The notes under the pieces are model-generated. The model saw only the letters and a program-made list of their open reading frames with translations, ran no database searches and was not told where the DNA came from. A program made the translations under genes and the position numbers. A stretch of DNA of 43,929 bases from Endobacterium cereale (GTDB taxonomy: Bacteria > Pseudomonadota > Alphaproteobacteria > Rhizobiales > Rhizobiaceae), in NCBI RefSeq assembly GCF_009617585.1, contig NZ_WIXI01000031.1:1-43929 (forward strand), written 5' to 3'. Positions 7,304 to 15,673 of this stretch are shown piece after piece. Numbering within the stretch: position 1 is the first letter of the stretch; each line of letters opens with the position of its first letter.

Positions 7304-7446
7304 ATGACAGAAAGAGAAGACGCCTCGGCGCCAGCGTCAGCCTATGAACCAAAGGTTTTACCAAGAAGTTCAGGATCACCCTCGAGGAAGCAGCCAAGAT
7401 CATTGATCAGTACGGTTCCGCGTTAAATGCCGCGAAGCATTGGTAG
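7304..7446 (+). pseudogene. Frameshifted small DUF3606-like protein
   Basis: ATG 7304 has AAGGAGA six bases upstream. The first frame gives about 16 sensible residues and then Ser/Pro/Arg-rich sequence to a stop at 7424-7426. The frame that opens at about 7352 gives FTKKFRITLEEAAKIIDQYG, a helix pair of the DUF3606 kind, and ends at TAG 7444-7446. Joining the two needs a single indel near AAAGGTTTTACC. This is either a true frameshift or a homopolymer sequencing error. Confidence 0.55.
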
Positions 7447-7584
7447 CGCCGTCGCTGCCATTTGTTCGTAGTTGGTTCATGTGCGTACCAGGATCTATCG
7501 TCCAATTCGCATTTCCCATTATCGCGGTTCTGATGGATCGGACGATGACCGGCTCCATCAGTCACATGAGATAGCAGGCTCTTG

Positions 7585-7609
7585 GGAACCTCTCAGACCA
7601 TGATCAGTT
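7585..7609 (+). promoter_or_regulatory. EcfG-type promoter
   Basis: GGAAC at 7585-7589, 17 bases, GTT at 7607-7609. It is 31 bases before the ATG of the small membrane protein at 7640. Confidence 0.6.
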
Positions 7610-7639
7610 TTTATAGACTGACATGTTCAGGAGGCTGTT

Positions 7640-7822
7640 ATGGTTGCTTCGTTTCTTTTGAGCGGTTTTGTAGTTATCGTGCTTGCATGTCTCGGCATCT
7701 GGTTCGCCAAAGGCTGGAATGACGATGGTACTGTTTGTCGAGATCGTGAGGCAAAACGCGAGCAGTGGCGTAATCTACAGGCTGAGCGCGCCGAGTGGCG
7801 TGATGCGTCACGCCATAGCTAG
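7640..7822 (+). CDS. Small single-pass membrane protein
   Basis: 60 aa; ATG 7640 follows AGGAGG by six bases. Residues 2-23 are one strongly hydrophobic helix, followed by a Trp-Phe-Ala-Lys boundary and a highly charged tail with the repeated pattern REQWRNL/AEWRD, likely a short cytoplasmic coiled coil. It has its own EcfG-type promoter, so it is probably induced in the general stress response. No named family recognised. Confidence 0.65.
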   Translation: MVASFLLSGFVVIVLACLGIWFAKGWNDDGTVCRDREAKREQWRNLQAERAEWRDASRHS

Positions 7823-8335
7823 CCAGTTACAACAAGACGGCTTGTGTAGCAGCGTTCGCCGCTGAGGTAAAAGACACCATAACAACATGTTGGGCAGTCC
7901 GCTTAGAGCGGCGTGCCGGCCTTTTCATCGGAACAGCCGAAGACGGTGGTAACCCTGAGCCGCGGTTTGTTTATCACATTGACGGGATTTGAACCGGTGC
8001 CCCGCTATTTCAAATTCGCACAATACCAATGGTTTATGGATCCACGCGCTGGAGCGGAGCGATGCGAAGCGGACCAGTCAAAGGGCTCGGACAATCATCT
8101 GGAGCAAGCTCCCTGGAGCGATCTCGAGAGGTAATTGGGCGGGATTTGACAAGGATGCACGATGGTCGCAGCTCTAAAAGTACCGGGGCAGCAAATAAAG
8201 AGCCCCTGTGTTCTCCGCAGGCGCAGAGGCCATCGAACCGTCTCCCGGAAACCGCAATGAATAGTGGAGGGATAGGGACGTCATTGAAAATCAGTGCATA
8301 TGGAGTGGACGGCCACAAATTTTCGCGACTGCTTC
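7823..8335. other. Intergenic, no supported gene
   Basis: About 510 bases. Several frames are open but have low-quality products and no ribosome sites. A tRNA T-arm look-alike near 7983-8002 was examined and rejected. The stretch probably contains degraded sequence. Confidence 0.4.
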
Positions 8336-8704
8336 TTAACCGGCCACAAGCGCGCGTATCTTGGTCACGATATGATCGATTTCGTAGGGCTTGGGAAAAA
8401 ACGGGACGCCCGTTGGCAAGACAGTGGCTTCGGGAATGCCCCTGCCAGAAGTAACGATGATACCGATTGGCGGCCATCGATCCCGGACAAATGCGACAAG
8501 CTTTAGGCCATCCATCGACCCTGGCATATCAATATCAGTGAATATCAGCCTAATTTCGGGGTGGTCCTCAATCATGGCAATCGCGCTGTCAGCACAATCG
8601 GCCTCGAAGACCTCGAAACCGGCAGATTGAAGCTCATCAGCGATACCGAGCCGAATGAGGGCCTCGTCTTCGACCACGAGGACGGTGATTTTTACAGAAT
8701 GCAT
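8336..8704 (-). CDS. Single-domain response regulator (CheY-like)
   Basis: 122 aa from ATG 8704; an upstream TTG at 8746 gives a longer but less likely form. It is a complete receiver domain only: acidic pair E12-D13, phosphoacceptor D57 in FTDIDMPG, Thr/Ser in VTSGR, and the conserved Lys in PKPY. No output domain, so it must act by protein contact in a phosphorelay. It stands alone, with no kinase adjacent. The layout is the same as the regulator at 31964-32368. Confidence 0.85.
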   Translation of the reverse strand: MHSVKITVLVVEDEALIRLGIADELQSAGFEVFEADCADSAIAMIEDHPEIRLIFTDIDMPGSMDGLKLVAFVRDRWPPIGIIVTSGRGIPEATVLPTGVPFFPKPYEIDHIVTKIRALVAG

Positions 8705-9026
8705 GAGCCATGTCTTTGCTGTTGGAGCGGTTTGGCTCTGCTTCAAGCCAACAACGTTTGAATGTCTGATATCGTACCAAATAGTCTCGGGGTTCGTTCG
8801 TTCCAGTAGCTTTCAGACATTCTTGAAATTATTCCCGAGCTCGCCGATCGATCCGCGCCTCGTCGTCAACTGAGCGCCCAGATCGTTAGCGTATCCTTGA
8901 TCTCGTCCCTGCTGTAAAAAAAACCGCTCAATTGGTTTGTCGCCTGGCTATTCGCTGATGGTCGTTCGCATGAAGGAAGATAGGTCTCGAAGTAGCTCTC
9001 ACCTGAGCAAGAGGTCCCATAATGAA
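8705..9026. other. Intergenic between two leftward regulators
   Basis: About 320 bases with no coherent frame. It should contain the promoter of the CheY-like gene and the 3' end of the araC-family transcript, but no clear terminator or sigma motif was found. Confidence 0.35.
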
Positions 9027-9914
9027 TTACGCCACATGCAAATCCCGCATCGCCTTCGCCATGTCCTTCGACGGTGGCAAGCCGAACAGCCGGGCATATT
9101 CCCGACTGAACTGGTTCGGGCTTTCATACCCCACCTCGAACGCGATCGAGGTAGCACTGCCCTGCCCCGCGATCAGTTGCGAGCGGGCATGAAGAAGGCG
9201 AATGCGCTTCTGGTACTGTAGGGGACTGAGCGCCGTAACCGCTTTGAAGTGGCGGTGAAACGCCGAAACGCTCAAGGCCACCATTTCGGCCAGCGCCTCC
9301 ACCCTGATCTGTTCGGCGAAATTTCTCCGGATCCAGTTGATGGCAACACCGATGCGGGATAGTGCCGTGTCCGGCGAGGCAATATCACGCAGCATCCATC
9401 CAAGCGGCCCCTGAAGGACGCGGAACAGGATCTCGCGCTCGTAGGCGGGAGAAAGAACGGCAATCTCGTCCGGACGCTCCATCAGCCGCAGCATTCTGAT
9501 CCAGGCATCGAGAAGGTCTTCGTTGACGGGAGCGACCGAAAAGCCCGATCCAAACAATGTGCTGCACACATTGACGGGCAGATCGCGAATAAGCCCCGCG
9601 ACGATGGTCGGATCCAGCGTCAGGCTGACTGCGAGATATGGCGCACCTGTATCCGAAGCATGGATGGATCCTACGGCCGGAAGATCGACGGACATCACGA
9701 AATAGGTTGCGGGATCATATCGAAAGGTACGGTCCCCCACAGTCATGGTCTTCGATCCGGTCAGAATCAGGTTGATCATCGGGTCGTAGACCGCCGATAG
9801 CTGGTGTTCCGGGATTTCCCCCTGCACCATCGCGACGCGCGGGATACCCGTATCCGTGCGCCTGTTTTCGGCCTTGGCGGCCAACATTCTGAGCTCTTGA
9901 AGCTGCGTTTCCAT
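9027..9914 (-). CDS. AraC-family transcriptional regulator
   Basis: 295 aa from ATG 9914. Residues about 10-190 form the AraC-type N-terminal cupin-like ligand domain (pattern GEIPEHQLSAVYDPMINLIL). Residues about 200-295 hold the double helix-turn-helix, with RVEALAEMVALSVSAFHRHF in the first and SIAFEVGYESPNQFSREYAR in the second. It is divergent from the SDR operon across 134 bases, so it very likely controls that operon, with a small aromatic or aldehyde ligand possible by analogy to this subfamily. Ligand not predictable. Confidence 0.85.
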   Translation of the reverse strand: METQLQELRMLAAKAENRRTDTGIPRVAMVQGEIPEHQLSAVYDPMINLILTGSKTMTVGDRTFRYDPATYFVMSVDLPAVGSIHASDTGAPYLAVSLTLDPTIVAGLIRDLPVNVCSTLFGSGFSVAPVNEDLLDAWIRMLRLMERPDEIAVLSPAYEREILFRVLQGPLGWMLRDIASPDTALSRIGVAINWIRRNFAEQIRVEALAEMVALSVSAFHRHFKAVTALSPLQYQKRIRLLHARSQLIAGQGSATSIAFEVGYESPNQFSREYARLFGLPPSKDMAKAMRDLHVA

Positions 9915-10048
9915 GATCGGACCGTGGCAGAGGCTTCCGGCACGCGCAAGACGAAAGCAGGAATAGGCAAGTTTCAAGGAGGAATGGGTGAGTGCGCGCA
10001 CCGTGGTGGGCTTAGGTTGGAAACACGCCAAACGCACGGAGACACAAA

Positions 10049-10792
10049 ATGAAGATCGCCATCATCACCGGCAGCAGCAGAGGGCTGGGAGCCTCCACCG
10101 CCGTCAAATGCGCCGGACGCGGCATGGGTGTCATCGTCACCTACAACAGCAATCCGGACAAAGCGGCCGAAGTCGTCGCTTCCATCACCGCGACAGGCGG
10201 CAAGGCGGTCGCGCTGAAGCTGGATGTTGCCGACAGCCGCTCATTTGCCGAATTCCGCGGCGCCGTTGCCGTCCAGCTCCACAACGTCTGGGGCCGTCAG
10301 ACATTTGACTTCCTCGTCAATAACGCCGGCTATGGCCTCTACGCACCATTCCCTACGGTAACAGAGGAACAGTTCGAAGGCCTCTTCAACGTCCACCTCA
10401 AGGGTCCGTTCTTCCTGACGCAGGCACTGCTTCCGCTGATGGAAGACGGTGGCCATATCGTCAACATGACCAGCGCCACCAGCCGTGTCGCCACATCGGG
10501 GGTCGCACCTTACGCCTCGTTCAAGGGTGGTCTCGAAGTGCTGACACGCTACATGGCCAAGGAGCTCGGCGAGCGCCGGATCCGGGCGAACTCGATCGCC
10601 CCGGGGGCCATTCGCACCGAGCTTGGCGGCGGCCTGAACGACGATTTCGAAGCAATGCTGGCAGGACAGACCGCGCTTGGCCGTGTCGGCGAACCTGAGG
10701 AGATCGGCGGCGTCATCGCCAGCCTGCTGTCGGAAGAAAACCGCTGGATCAATGCTCAGAATATCGAAGTCGGCGGCGGCTACGTCATCTGA
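10049..10792 (+). CDS. SDR-family NAD(P)-dependent oxidoreductase
   Basis: 247 aa with GGAGA eight bases before ATG 10049. Classical SDR features are present in order: the TGSSRGLG cofactor loop near residues 7-14, NNAG near 90, a catalytic Ser region (NMTSATS), the YASFK active-site pair and a C-terminal IEVGGG segment. It catalyses a reversible alcohol/ketone oxidation-reduction; the substrate is unknown. It is the first gene of the five-gene operon facing the AraC regulator. Confidence 0.88.
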   Translation: MKIAIITGSSRGLGASTAVKCAGRGMGVIVTYNSNPDKAAEVVASITATGGKAVALKLDVADSRSFAEFRGAVAVQLHNVWGRQTFDFLVNNAGYGLYAPFPTVTEEQFEGLFNVHLKGPFFLTQALLPLMEDGGHIVNMTSATSRVATSGVAPYASFKGGLEVLTRYMAKELGERRIRANSIAPGAIRTELGGGLNDDFEAMLAGQTALGRVGEPEEIGGVIASLLSEENRWINAQNIEVGGGYVI

Positions 10793-10807
10793 ACCAGGGA
10801 TAGCACC

Positions 10808-11203
10808 ATGCTAGATCACGTCTTCATCTCGGTCGCAGACATCGACCGTTCGATCACCTTCTACGAAAAGGCGCTCGCCCCGCTCGGCATCGCACATGTC
10901 GTCGATTACGACGGCATGCAAGGCCCTGCCGGGCATCCCGACCTGAAAGGGTTCGGCGCGAACGGGCGGGTGTTCTTCTGGCTCCGTGCGGGCGTGGTCG
11001 AAGGCCGCGCTGCCCATGTCGGCTTTGTTGCGAATGGCACGTTGGAAGTCGATGCCGCCCATGCCGCCGCAATCGCTGCAGGCGCTTCGGAAATCCACCC
11101 GCCAGGCCCGCAGCTTCACTACGACCCGCGTTATTACGCCGCCCAGGTCAGAGACCCTGACGGCTACAGCCTCGAATTCGTCTACAAGGAATGGCAGCAC
11201 TGA
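10808..11203 (+). CDS. VOC-family (glyoxalase/dioxygenase fold) protein
   Basis: 131 aa starting 15 bases after the SDR stop. It has the two beta-alpha-beta-beta-beta modules of the vicinal oxygen chelate superfamily: MLDHVFISVADIDRSITFYE at the N-terminus and RDPDGYSLEFVY at the C-terminus, with a metal-ligand His near residue 4 and Glu near 125. Such proteins handle glyoxalase, dioxygenase or resistance reactions. The position in an oxidoreductase operon suggests a catabolic or detoxifying step. Confidence 0.82.
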   Translation: MLDHVFISVADIDRSITFYEKALAPLGIAHVVDYDGMQGPAGHPDLKGFGANGRVFFWLRAGVVEGRAAHVGFVANGTLEVDAAHAAAIAAGASEIHPPGPQLHYDPRYYAAQVRDPDGYSLEFVYKEWQH

Positions 11204-11204
11204 C

Positions 11205-12188
11205 ATGAAGAAACTGATGATTTACGGCGCGACGGGCTATACCGGTCGCATGGCTGCTCACCACGCCACAGCAGCCGGAACCCCAATTGTCCTCGCCGGC
11301 CGCACGCGAGCAAGCCTTGCGTCACTCGGTGAGGAACTCGGAGTCGAACACCGGGTGTTCGCTCTCGACGACGACGGCCTGATTGACCGCTCACTGGAAG
11401 ACATTGCCGTCATCCTCAACTGCGCGGGCCCGTTTGCGACGACCGCCGACATCCTGATGCGGGCAGCAATCCGCAACGGCTTGCACTATCTTGATGTCGC
11501 CGCAGAACTGGACGGATATAGTCTCGCTGAAGTGCTTGATGACGCGGCGAAGAGCGCAGGTGTGATGCTTCTGCCCGGCAGTGGTGGCAGCGTCGCGATG
11601 CTCGGATGCCTGGTCGGCCATGCCGTCGACAAGGTCGAAAACCCTCGCCGGATCATGGTCGCCATGCATGTCGCAGGCGGTCTGTCACGAGGTTCCGCCG
11701 TAAGCGCGATGGGAAGCGTCACCACCGAGACCCTGGAACGGGTGGATGGCAGGCTGGTTGGCCATGCCGCCGGAAGTATCCGGAAGTTCGATTTCGGCAA
11801 TGGGGCGGTCGATTGTTTTCAGGTCGCTCTGCCCGATCTCATCACTTTGGGGCAGTCGACAGGCATTCCGGACATCGCGACCTTCGTGCATGTCACGGGT
11901 GACGGGTTCCCACAGGGCGATCTCTCGAAACTTCCCGACGGTCCGAGCAAAGCCGAGCGTCTTGCAAACCGATATCAGGCTGCCGTCGAAATCACGGACG
12001 CCGAAGGCCGGGTGACACGCTCGGTTCTCGATACGGTGAACGGCCACACGTTCACCGCGACGGCGGCTGCCGAGGCGGGACGTCGGGTCCTGGTCGGAGA
12101 AACGCGTCCCGGTTTCCAGACCCCAGCAGGTCTGTTCGGCAATGGATTTGCCGAGACGATCGCCGACACCACGATCATCGACATCTGA
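11205..12188 (+). CDS. Saccharopine dehydrogenase-like NAD(P)-binding protein
   Basis: 327 aa; ATG 11205 begins one base after the previous stop. The N-terminal Rossmann motif is GATGYTGRMAAHHA, followed by VILNCAGPF and YLDVAAELDG, hallmarks of the saccharopine dehydrogenase NADP-binding domain and trans-acting enoyl reductase group. The rest is a substrate domain with no membrane span. In this operon it is more likely an oxidoreductase for an unknown compound than a lysine enzyme. Confidence 0.8.
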   Translation: MKKLMIYGATGYTGRMAAHHATAAGTPIVLAGRTRASLASLGEELGVEHRVFALDDDGLIDRSLEDIAVILNCAGPFATTADILMRAAIRNGLHYLDVAAELDGYSLAEVLDDAAKSAGVMLLPGSGGSVAMLGCLVGHAVDKVENPRRIMVAMHVAGGLSRGSAVSAMGSVTTETLERVDGRLVGHAAGSIRKFDFGNGAVDCFQVALPDLITLGQSTGIPDIATFVHVTGDGFPQGDLSKLPDGPSKAERLANRYQAAVEITDAEGRVTRSVLDTVNGHTFTATAAAEAGRRVLVGETRPGFQTPAGLFGNGFAETIADTTIIDI

Positions 12189-12198
12189 GGTGCCTGTA

Positions 12199-12525
12199 AT
12201 GCAGAAGCTGGTCGAGAACTTCATGGGAGCCACGAATGCCTTCGACATGGAAGGGACGCTTGCCCTTTTCGCGCAAAACGCCGTGATCGATGATGTCTCC
12301 GTTGGCGACGCGTTCGTCGGCAAGGGGGGTGTCCGCACCTATCTTGAGCGCTTCTTCGTCGGATACAACACGGCAAGCAAGCTTATCTCCGTCAAGGAGC
12401 TGGACAGCTTCAATGCCACCGTCCGTCTCGATTTCACGGGCGACTTCGGCCACGAGGTCGGCATTCTCGCGATCGCGGTCAACCCCGACGGTCTGATCGC
12501 GCGGATCGACGCCGACCTCGAATAG
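12199..12525 (+). CDS. SnoaL/NTF2-like protein (first copy)
   Basis: 108 aa beginning 10 bases after the preceding stop. It has the NTF2-like cone pattern: helix, FAQNAVIDDVSVGDAFVGKG, then beta strands with RLDFTGDFGHE. These folds act as isomerases, cyclases or binding proteins for small hydrophobic ligands. The copy downstream at 12626 is only distantly similar, so the operon carries two different SnoaL-fold proteins. Confidence 0.75.
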   Translation: MQKLVENFMGATNAFDMEGTLALFAQNAVIDDVSVGDAFVGKGGVRTYLERFFVGYNTASKLISVKELDSFNATVRLDFTGDFGHEVGILAIAVNPDGLIARIDADLE

Positions 12526-12553
12526 CAAATCTCGACAACCAACCACCACCATT

Positions 12554-12607
12554 GGCGCGCCTTGAAGCGCCGATGCCGGAAAGGCTCTCATCCCGTGAGC
12601 CTCCGGC
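12554..12607 (+). promoter_or_regulatory. Two intercistronic hairpins
   Basis: Hairpin one is GGCGC/GCGCC (12554-12571). Hairpin two is GCCGG..AGGCTC paired with GAGCCT..CCGGC (12575-12607), an 11-bp stem with one bulged base. They fill the only long gap (100 bases) in the operon, ahead of the last gene's GGAAGGA. No T-run follows, so they may modulate mRNA stability or partial termination. Confidence 0.5.
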
Positions 12608-12625
12608 AAAGGAAGGACTGAACCC

Positions 12626-13096
12626 ATGACAACGATTTCCACGATCGCCCAGCACACCGCCGACAAGCTCGCCATTGCCGAGGCACTTTATCGATACGCC
12701 GCCGGTATAGATCTGCGTGACAAGGCGCTGTTCGCATCCGCACTGACAGAAGATGCCGTTTCGGACTTTCGTCCGGCCGCGGCCAAGGCGGGCTTCGAAT
12801 ATCCCGTTATCGAAGGCATAGACGTGCTCGTTGCAGCCATTTCGACGTCACTCAGCAGTCTGGACACGACCCACACGATCAGCAACCAGCGTGTTACCAT
12901 CGACGGCAACACGGCGCACCTGGAAGCGCTGGTCGAAGCCCAGCACGTGCCGCGCAGCGACAGCACCCGCCATTACCTCATGAAAAACCGCTATGATGTC
13001 GATCTGGTCAGAAGTGGCAACGACTGGCTGATCAGGCGGATCGTCGTCGACAATGTCTGGCGGTCCGGTGACCCGACCGTTCTATCCGTCGTTTAG
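12626..13096 (+). CDS. SnoaL-like (NTF2 fold) protein (second copy)
   Basis: 156 aa; ATG 12626 after AAGGAAGGAC. The N-terminal helix pair DKLAIAEALYRYAAGIDLRD and the segment SNQRVTIDGNTAHLEALVEA are typical of SnoaL_4-type proteins. The C-terminal strand LIRRIVVDNVWRSGDP closes the cone. It is probably an enzyme or ligand-binding protein of the same pathway as the upstream genes. The separate spacing and upstream hairpins suggest different dosage from the first four genes. Confidence 0.78.
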   Translation: MTTISTIAQHTADKLAIAEALYRYAAGIDLRDKALFASALTEDAVSDFRPAAAKAGFEYPVIEGIDVLVAAISTSLSSLDTTHTISNQRVTIDGNTAHLEALVEAQHVPRSDSTRHYLMKNRYDVDLVRSGNDWLIRRIVVDNVWRSGDPTVLSVV

Positions 13097-13499
13097 CGCG
13101 GCATTCCGGAACATGCCGTGCTTCATCTGTGATAACAACGCGCCACGTTCCGGACGTTAAGCAGTGCAGGAAGAGCGTCATTCATCTTGAGTGGAATCGA
13201 ACCATCGACCAGCTCATAATATTTTATAACTAGCTGATTTTGCAGTGTTCCAATGCACTCGGGCCCGAGGCGAGCCACATAAACCGCCATTATAGGACTT
13301 TTGGTGTACCGGCTGACCGCCGAGAAGTTGGGCAGGCATCGCTAAAACGATACGAGGCGAAGGTCGCCAGCCATACTAGTCATGGTGTCACCCTCGATAC
13401 TCGGCCGCGGTGATTGCCGTAATCGCCTTCCCACGGCTTTGCGACAGTCTTTACCTTTGCCGCGGCGGCAGAAAACGATCGGACGACATCTACGCTGTC
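13097..13499. other. AT-richer intergenic stretch after the operon
   Basis: About 400 bases. A small hairpin GGCAT/ATGCC at 13101-13118 directly after the operon may terminate it, but no T-run follows. An AT-rich segment lies near 13218-13240. No coherent frame on either strand. Confidence 0.4.
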
Positions 13500-13694
13500 C
13501 TATAGTTGGCCCCTTTCATCGCGACGGACGTGGTAGCGTACCAGGGCACCCTTTGATATTACGATCGCGTCGCAGCCAGTGGACAACGCCGAGCGCAGGT
13601 AGACGAGCCCTGGGCCACCGGTACGGAAATCGGTTGGTCCCGCCTCGATCACGATATCGGCGCCGCTCTGCTCTAGAAAATCGGGCCCCGGCTG
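13500..13694 (-). pseudogene. Fragment of a homoserine-dehydrogenase-like gene
   Basis: The minus-strand frame gives GADIVIEAGPTDFRTGGPGL followed by a short helix and IVISKGALV. This is the NAD-binding end of homoserine dehydrogenase-like enzymes, where the family has (D/E)xTPTN, GxPGL and a NKGPLV-type segment. The N-terminal Rossmann start and the whole catalytic domain are missing, and the frame stops at 13500. To the right of about 13690 coherence switches to the opposite strand. It is a gene fragment, not a working enzyme. Confidence 0.45.
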
Positions 13695-13721
13695 AAGGAC
13701 TACCGCGCTGAAAAGATCGAC

Positions 13722-14111
13722 ATGGATTGCCGGCGCTGCGATCGATACGGCGTCTATGACCGCAAGGCGCTGGTAAAGAAGTTCGGCGCATCGGTTGAGT
13801 TTGTTGAAATCCGTCGTCGCCTCGCGATCGGCTGCGATCGGCGTGGATCTGACCAATGCGAGGCCCGTTTTCCCTGCCTTTTGAGTGCCGGGGTTCTGAT
13901 CGAGCCGAGATACCAGTCAGCGAAGACGACGGCTCACGAGAACGAGCACGAGCCCGAACGTGAAGACTGGCAGGGGGTAAGCCAGCGCCGTCGGATATTC
14001 CCAAGGCCAGGGTGGGACATCGCTGCAGCCACCTGCGCCGGAAAGGCCGCAGGACAGGCCTGCAACAAAGTACCAGAGACCGGCTGCAAACCCGCAGATA
14101 GCCATCCCTGA
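13722..14111 (+). CDS. Cys-rich small protein, probably truncated and run on
   Basis: From about 13692 to 13895 the frame is coherent: RLKDYRAEKI, then CRRCDRYGVYDRKALVKKFG and a late Cys set (GCDR, QCEARFPC), as in a small zinc-ribbon-type rhizobial protein. ATG 13722 is the only good start, yet coherence extends upstream of it to a stop at 13674, so the native N-terminus may be lost. After about residue 60 the product is incoherent and runs antisense to the small membrane gene at 13917-14132. Probably only the first half is real. Confidence 0.4.
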   Translation: MDCRRCDRYGVYDRKALVKKFGASVEFVEIRRRLAIGCDRRGSDQCEARFPCLLSAGVLIEPRYQSAKTTAHENEHEPEREDWQGVSQRRRIFPRPGWDIAAATCAGKAAGQACNKVPETGCKPADSHP

Positions 14112-14132
14112 AAAAAGAAACACGCGCCTCAT
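13917..14132 (-). CDS. Small two-span membrane protein
   Basis: 71 aa, ATG 14132 with AGGA about seven bases upstream. Hydrophobic helix one covers residues 4-28 and helix two residues 48-66, linked by a Cys-, Pro- and Trp-containing loop; it ends in SRRLR. Probably an inner-membrane protein. Family not recognised. It is transcribed in the same direction as the ASCH/GNAT cluster but separated from it by 57 bases. Confidence 0.6.
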   Translation of the reverse strand: MRRVFLFSGMAICGFAAGLWYFVAGLSCGLSGAGGCSDVPPWPWEYPTALAYPLPVFTFGLVLVLVSRRLR

Positions 14133-14189
14133 GGTACAATCCTATGGGAAGCAGCTATAGGGCGGCTTTCACCGCCAAGCCCGTACGCC

Positions 14190-14666
14190 TTAATTCTCGC
14201 TCGAATTGCCGTCAGAGGAAGGCAGGACTGCTACGACGGTGATCCGTTCACAGATAACCGGTGTGTCCTCGGTAAAAGGGTTGCCGCTACTTGCGGCGTA
14301 GCTTCGATACCAATCACCGATTTTGCTTCGAAACCATGTCATGCTGCGGTCGCCTTCACCGTAAGCGAAAGCAAATTCCTCTGACACCTGGTTGAAGGGG
14401 ACGATATCGACGGATGAGGTTTCAACGATTGCCCGCGCCTCTCCTCGTCCGTCCAGCAGGACACTGAGAGCACCTTTGTAAGGGATTTTACCGTCGGGAA
14501 ACTCCCAGAATGGAGAGGATGTGGCTGTCTTGATGCCATCAAGGATCAGGCGCGCGCCCTCGTCAGCTGAAACGGGCGACGAGCCAATCGATATGGGACC
14601 AAAACACTGATCTTCTCTTCCAGGCATAGTTTCGGCAATTATCTTGGTACATGACTCGATATCCAT
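14190..14666 (-). CDS. ASCH-domain protein
   Basis: 158 aa from ATG 14666, with GGGGTGAG immediately upstream. The ASCH fold is visible: a helix containing SADEGARLILDGIKTATSS, then beta strands with GALSVLLDGRGEARAIVETS, FNQVSEEFAFAYGEGDRSM and the closing strand VICERITVV. ASCH domains are RNA-binding or nucleoside-hydrolysing (YqfB type). Its start lies two bases after the stop of the upstream GNAT gene, so the two are co-translated. Confidence 0.8.
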   Translation of the reverse strand: MDIESCTKIIAETMPGREDQCFGPISIGSSPVSADEGARLILDGIKTATSSPFWEFPDGKIPYKGALSVLLDGRGEARAIVETSSVDIVPFNQVSEEFAFAYGEGDRSMTWFRSKIGDWYRSYAASSGNPFTEDTPVICERITVVAVLPSSDGNSSEN

Positions 14667-14667
14667 C

Positions 14668-15153
14668 TCACCCCCCGGACAGTTTCGTCGTTGCAGACAG
14701 ATCCAGTTTGTAGCCGATATGGGTGGCGCTGAATCCGAGCCGATCATAGAAGCGGTGCGCATCCGGGCGCTGCTTATCCGTCGTGAGTTGCATTAAAGAG
14801 CATCCACGGTCACGGCTAAACTGGCTTGCCCAGACGAACACTGCTTCGCCGATATGCTCGTTACGTCGACTGCTCAAAACTCTTACTGCTTCGATCTGAG
14901 CTCGCTTGGCTCCGCCTCGAGACAATCCCGGTATGAAGGTCAGCTGGAAGGTGCCGACGATTTCACCCTGATCCTCGACAGCACATAGAAACTGGTTCGG
15001 ATCCGCAGTGATCTCCCGGAATGCTGCTTCGTACTCGACGTAAGCCGCGTCCGTTTGGGCTTCCCTTTCCGCCCCTAAAACATCATCTGCCAGAAGCCCG
15101 ATAATGGCCTTTAGATCCGCTTCGGTGGCCTGTCGGAAAATCAAATCTGACAT
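14668..15153 (-). CDS. GNAT-family N-acetyltransferase
   Basis: 161 aa; AAAGGAGA lies six bases before ATG 15153. The acetyl-CoA-binding strand-loop-helix is present as IEAVRVLSSRRNEHIGEAVF, with a preceding beta strand (GTFQLTFIPGLSRGG) and the C-terminal RFYDRLGFSATHIGYKL. It transfers acetyl from acetyl-CoA to an amine on a small molecule or protein. It is coupled with the ASCH gene downstream. Confidence 0.85.
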   Translation of the reverse strand: MSDLIFRQATEADLKAIIGLLADDVLGAEREAQTDAAYVEYEAAFREITADPNQFLCAVEDQGEIVGTFQLTFIPGLSRGGAKRAQIEAVRVLSSRRNEHIGEAVFVWASQFSRDRGCSLMQLTTDKQRPDAHRFYDRLGFSATHIGYKLDLSATTKLSGG

Positions 15154-15205
15154 TCTTCTCTCCTTTGGACATCAGATCCAACGCTATGCAGCAAATTCGA
15201 AAGCG

Positions 15206-15673
15206 TCATTGCGGTCTGGCCATAATGAACTTCTGCATCTTGAAACGAATGAAGTCCTCACCGTTTCTGTGAACTATTTCCTGTTCAATCACGTCAAAGC
15301 CAGCGCGCTCAAATGTCGTCCGCGCTGCGAGACTGGCTTCAGTGTAAAGCCGATCGATCCCGTTCTCTCGCGCATAAGTTTCCGCTGTAAAGAGCAAACG
15401 GCTGGCTACACCCCGTCCTCCAAACTTCGGATGCACAAAGAGCATATCTACGTGGCCGTCGGGTTCGAGGTCTGTAAAACCCGCGACTTGGCCCTCCAGC
15501 TCGGCTATCCAAGTTGGTTTCTCCATTCTACGGCGTTCCCAAAGATCCCGGTCAACACGCGCCCATGCATCAACCTGCGAGGGGCTATAGTATCTCGAAC
15601 CTGTTTCCCTGATAGCGGAGAGAAAGACGGAAATTACGTCATCGAGGTCGTTCTGTTGATAGAGGCGGATCAT
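15206..15673 (-). CDS. GNAT-family N-acetyltransferase
   Basis: 155 aa from ATG 15673. The GNAT core is VDMLFVHPKFGGRGVASRLL, with the R/Q-x-x-G-x-A pyrophosphate loop (GGRGVA), followed by YTEASLAARTTFERAGF. It resembles small YafP-like acetyltransferases. It is the second of three GNAT genes in a row, not closely similar to the other two. Substrate unknown. Confidence 0.83.
   Translation of the reverse strand: MIRLYQQNDLDDVISVFLSAIRETGSRYYSPSQVDAWARVDRDLWERRRMEKPTWIAELEGQVAGFTDLEPDGHVDMLFVHPKFGGRGVASRLLFTAETYARENGIDRLYTEASLAARTTFERAGFDVIEQEIVHRNGEDFIRFKMQKFIMARPQ

Noticed and set aside
7979..8060. T-arm-like GGTTCAAATCC on the minus strand
   Set aside because: The T-stem has a mismatch and no anticodon or D-arm could be built around it, unlike the segment at 7133-7206.
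10986..11204. N-terminal extension of the saccharopine-dehydrogenase-like frame
   Set aside because: It runs antisense-like through the VOC gene and is Ser/Arg-rich; the start at 11205 follows the VOC stop directly.
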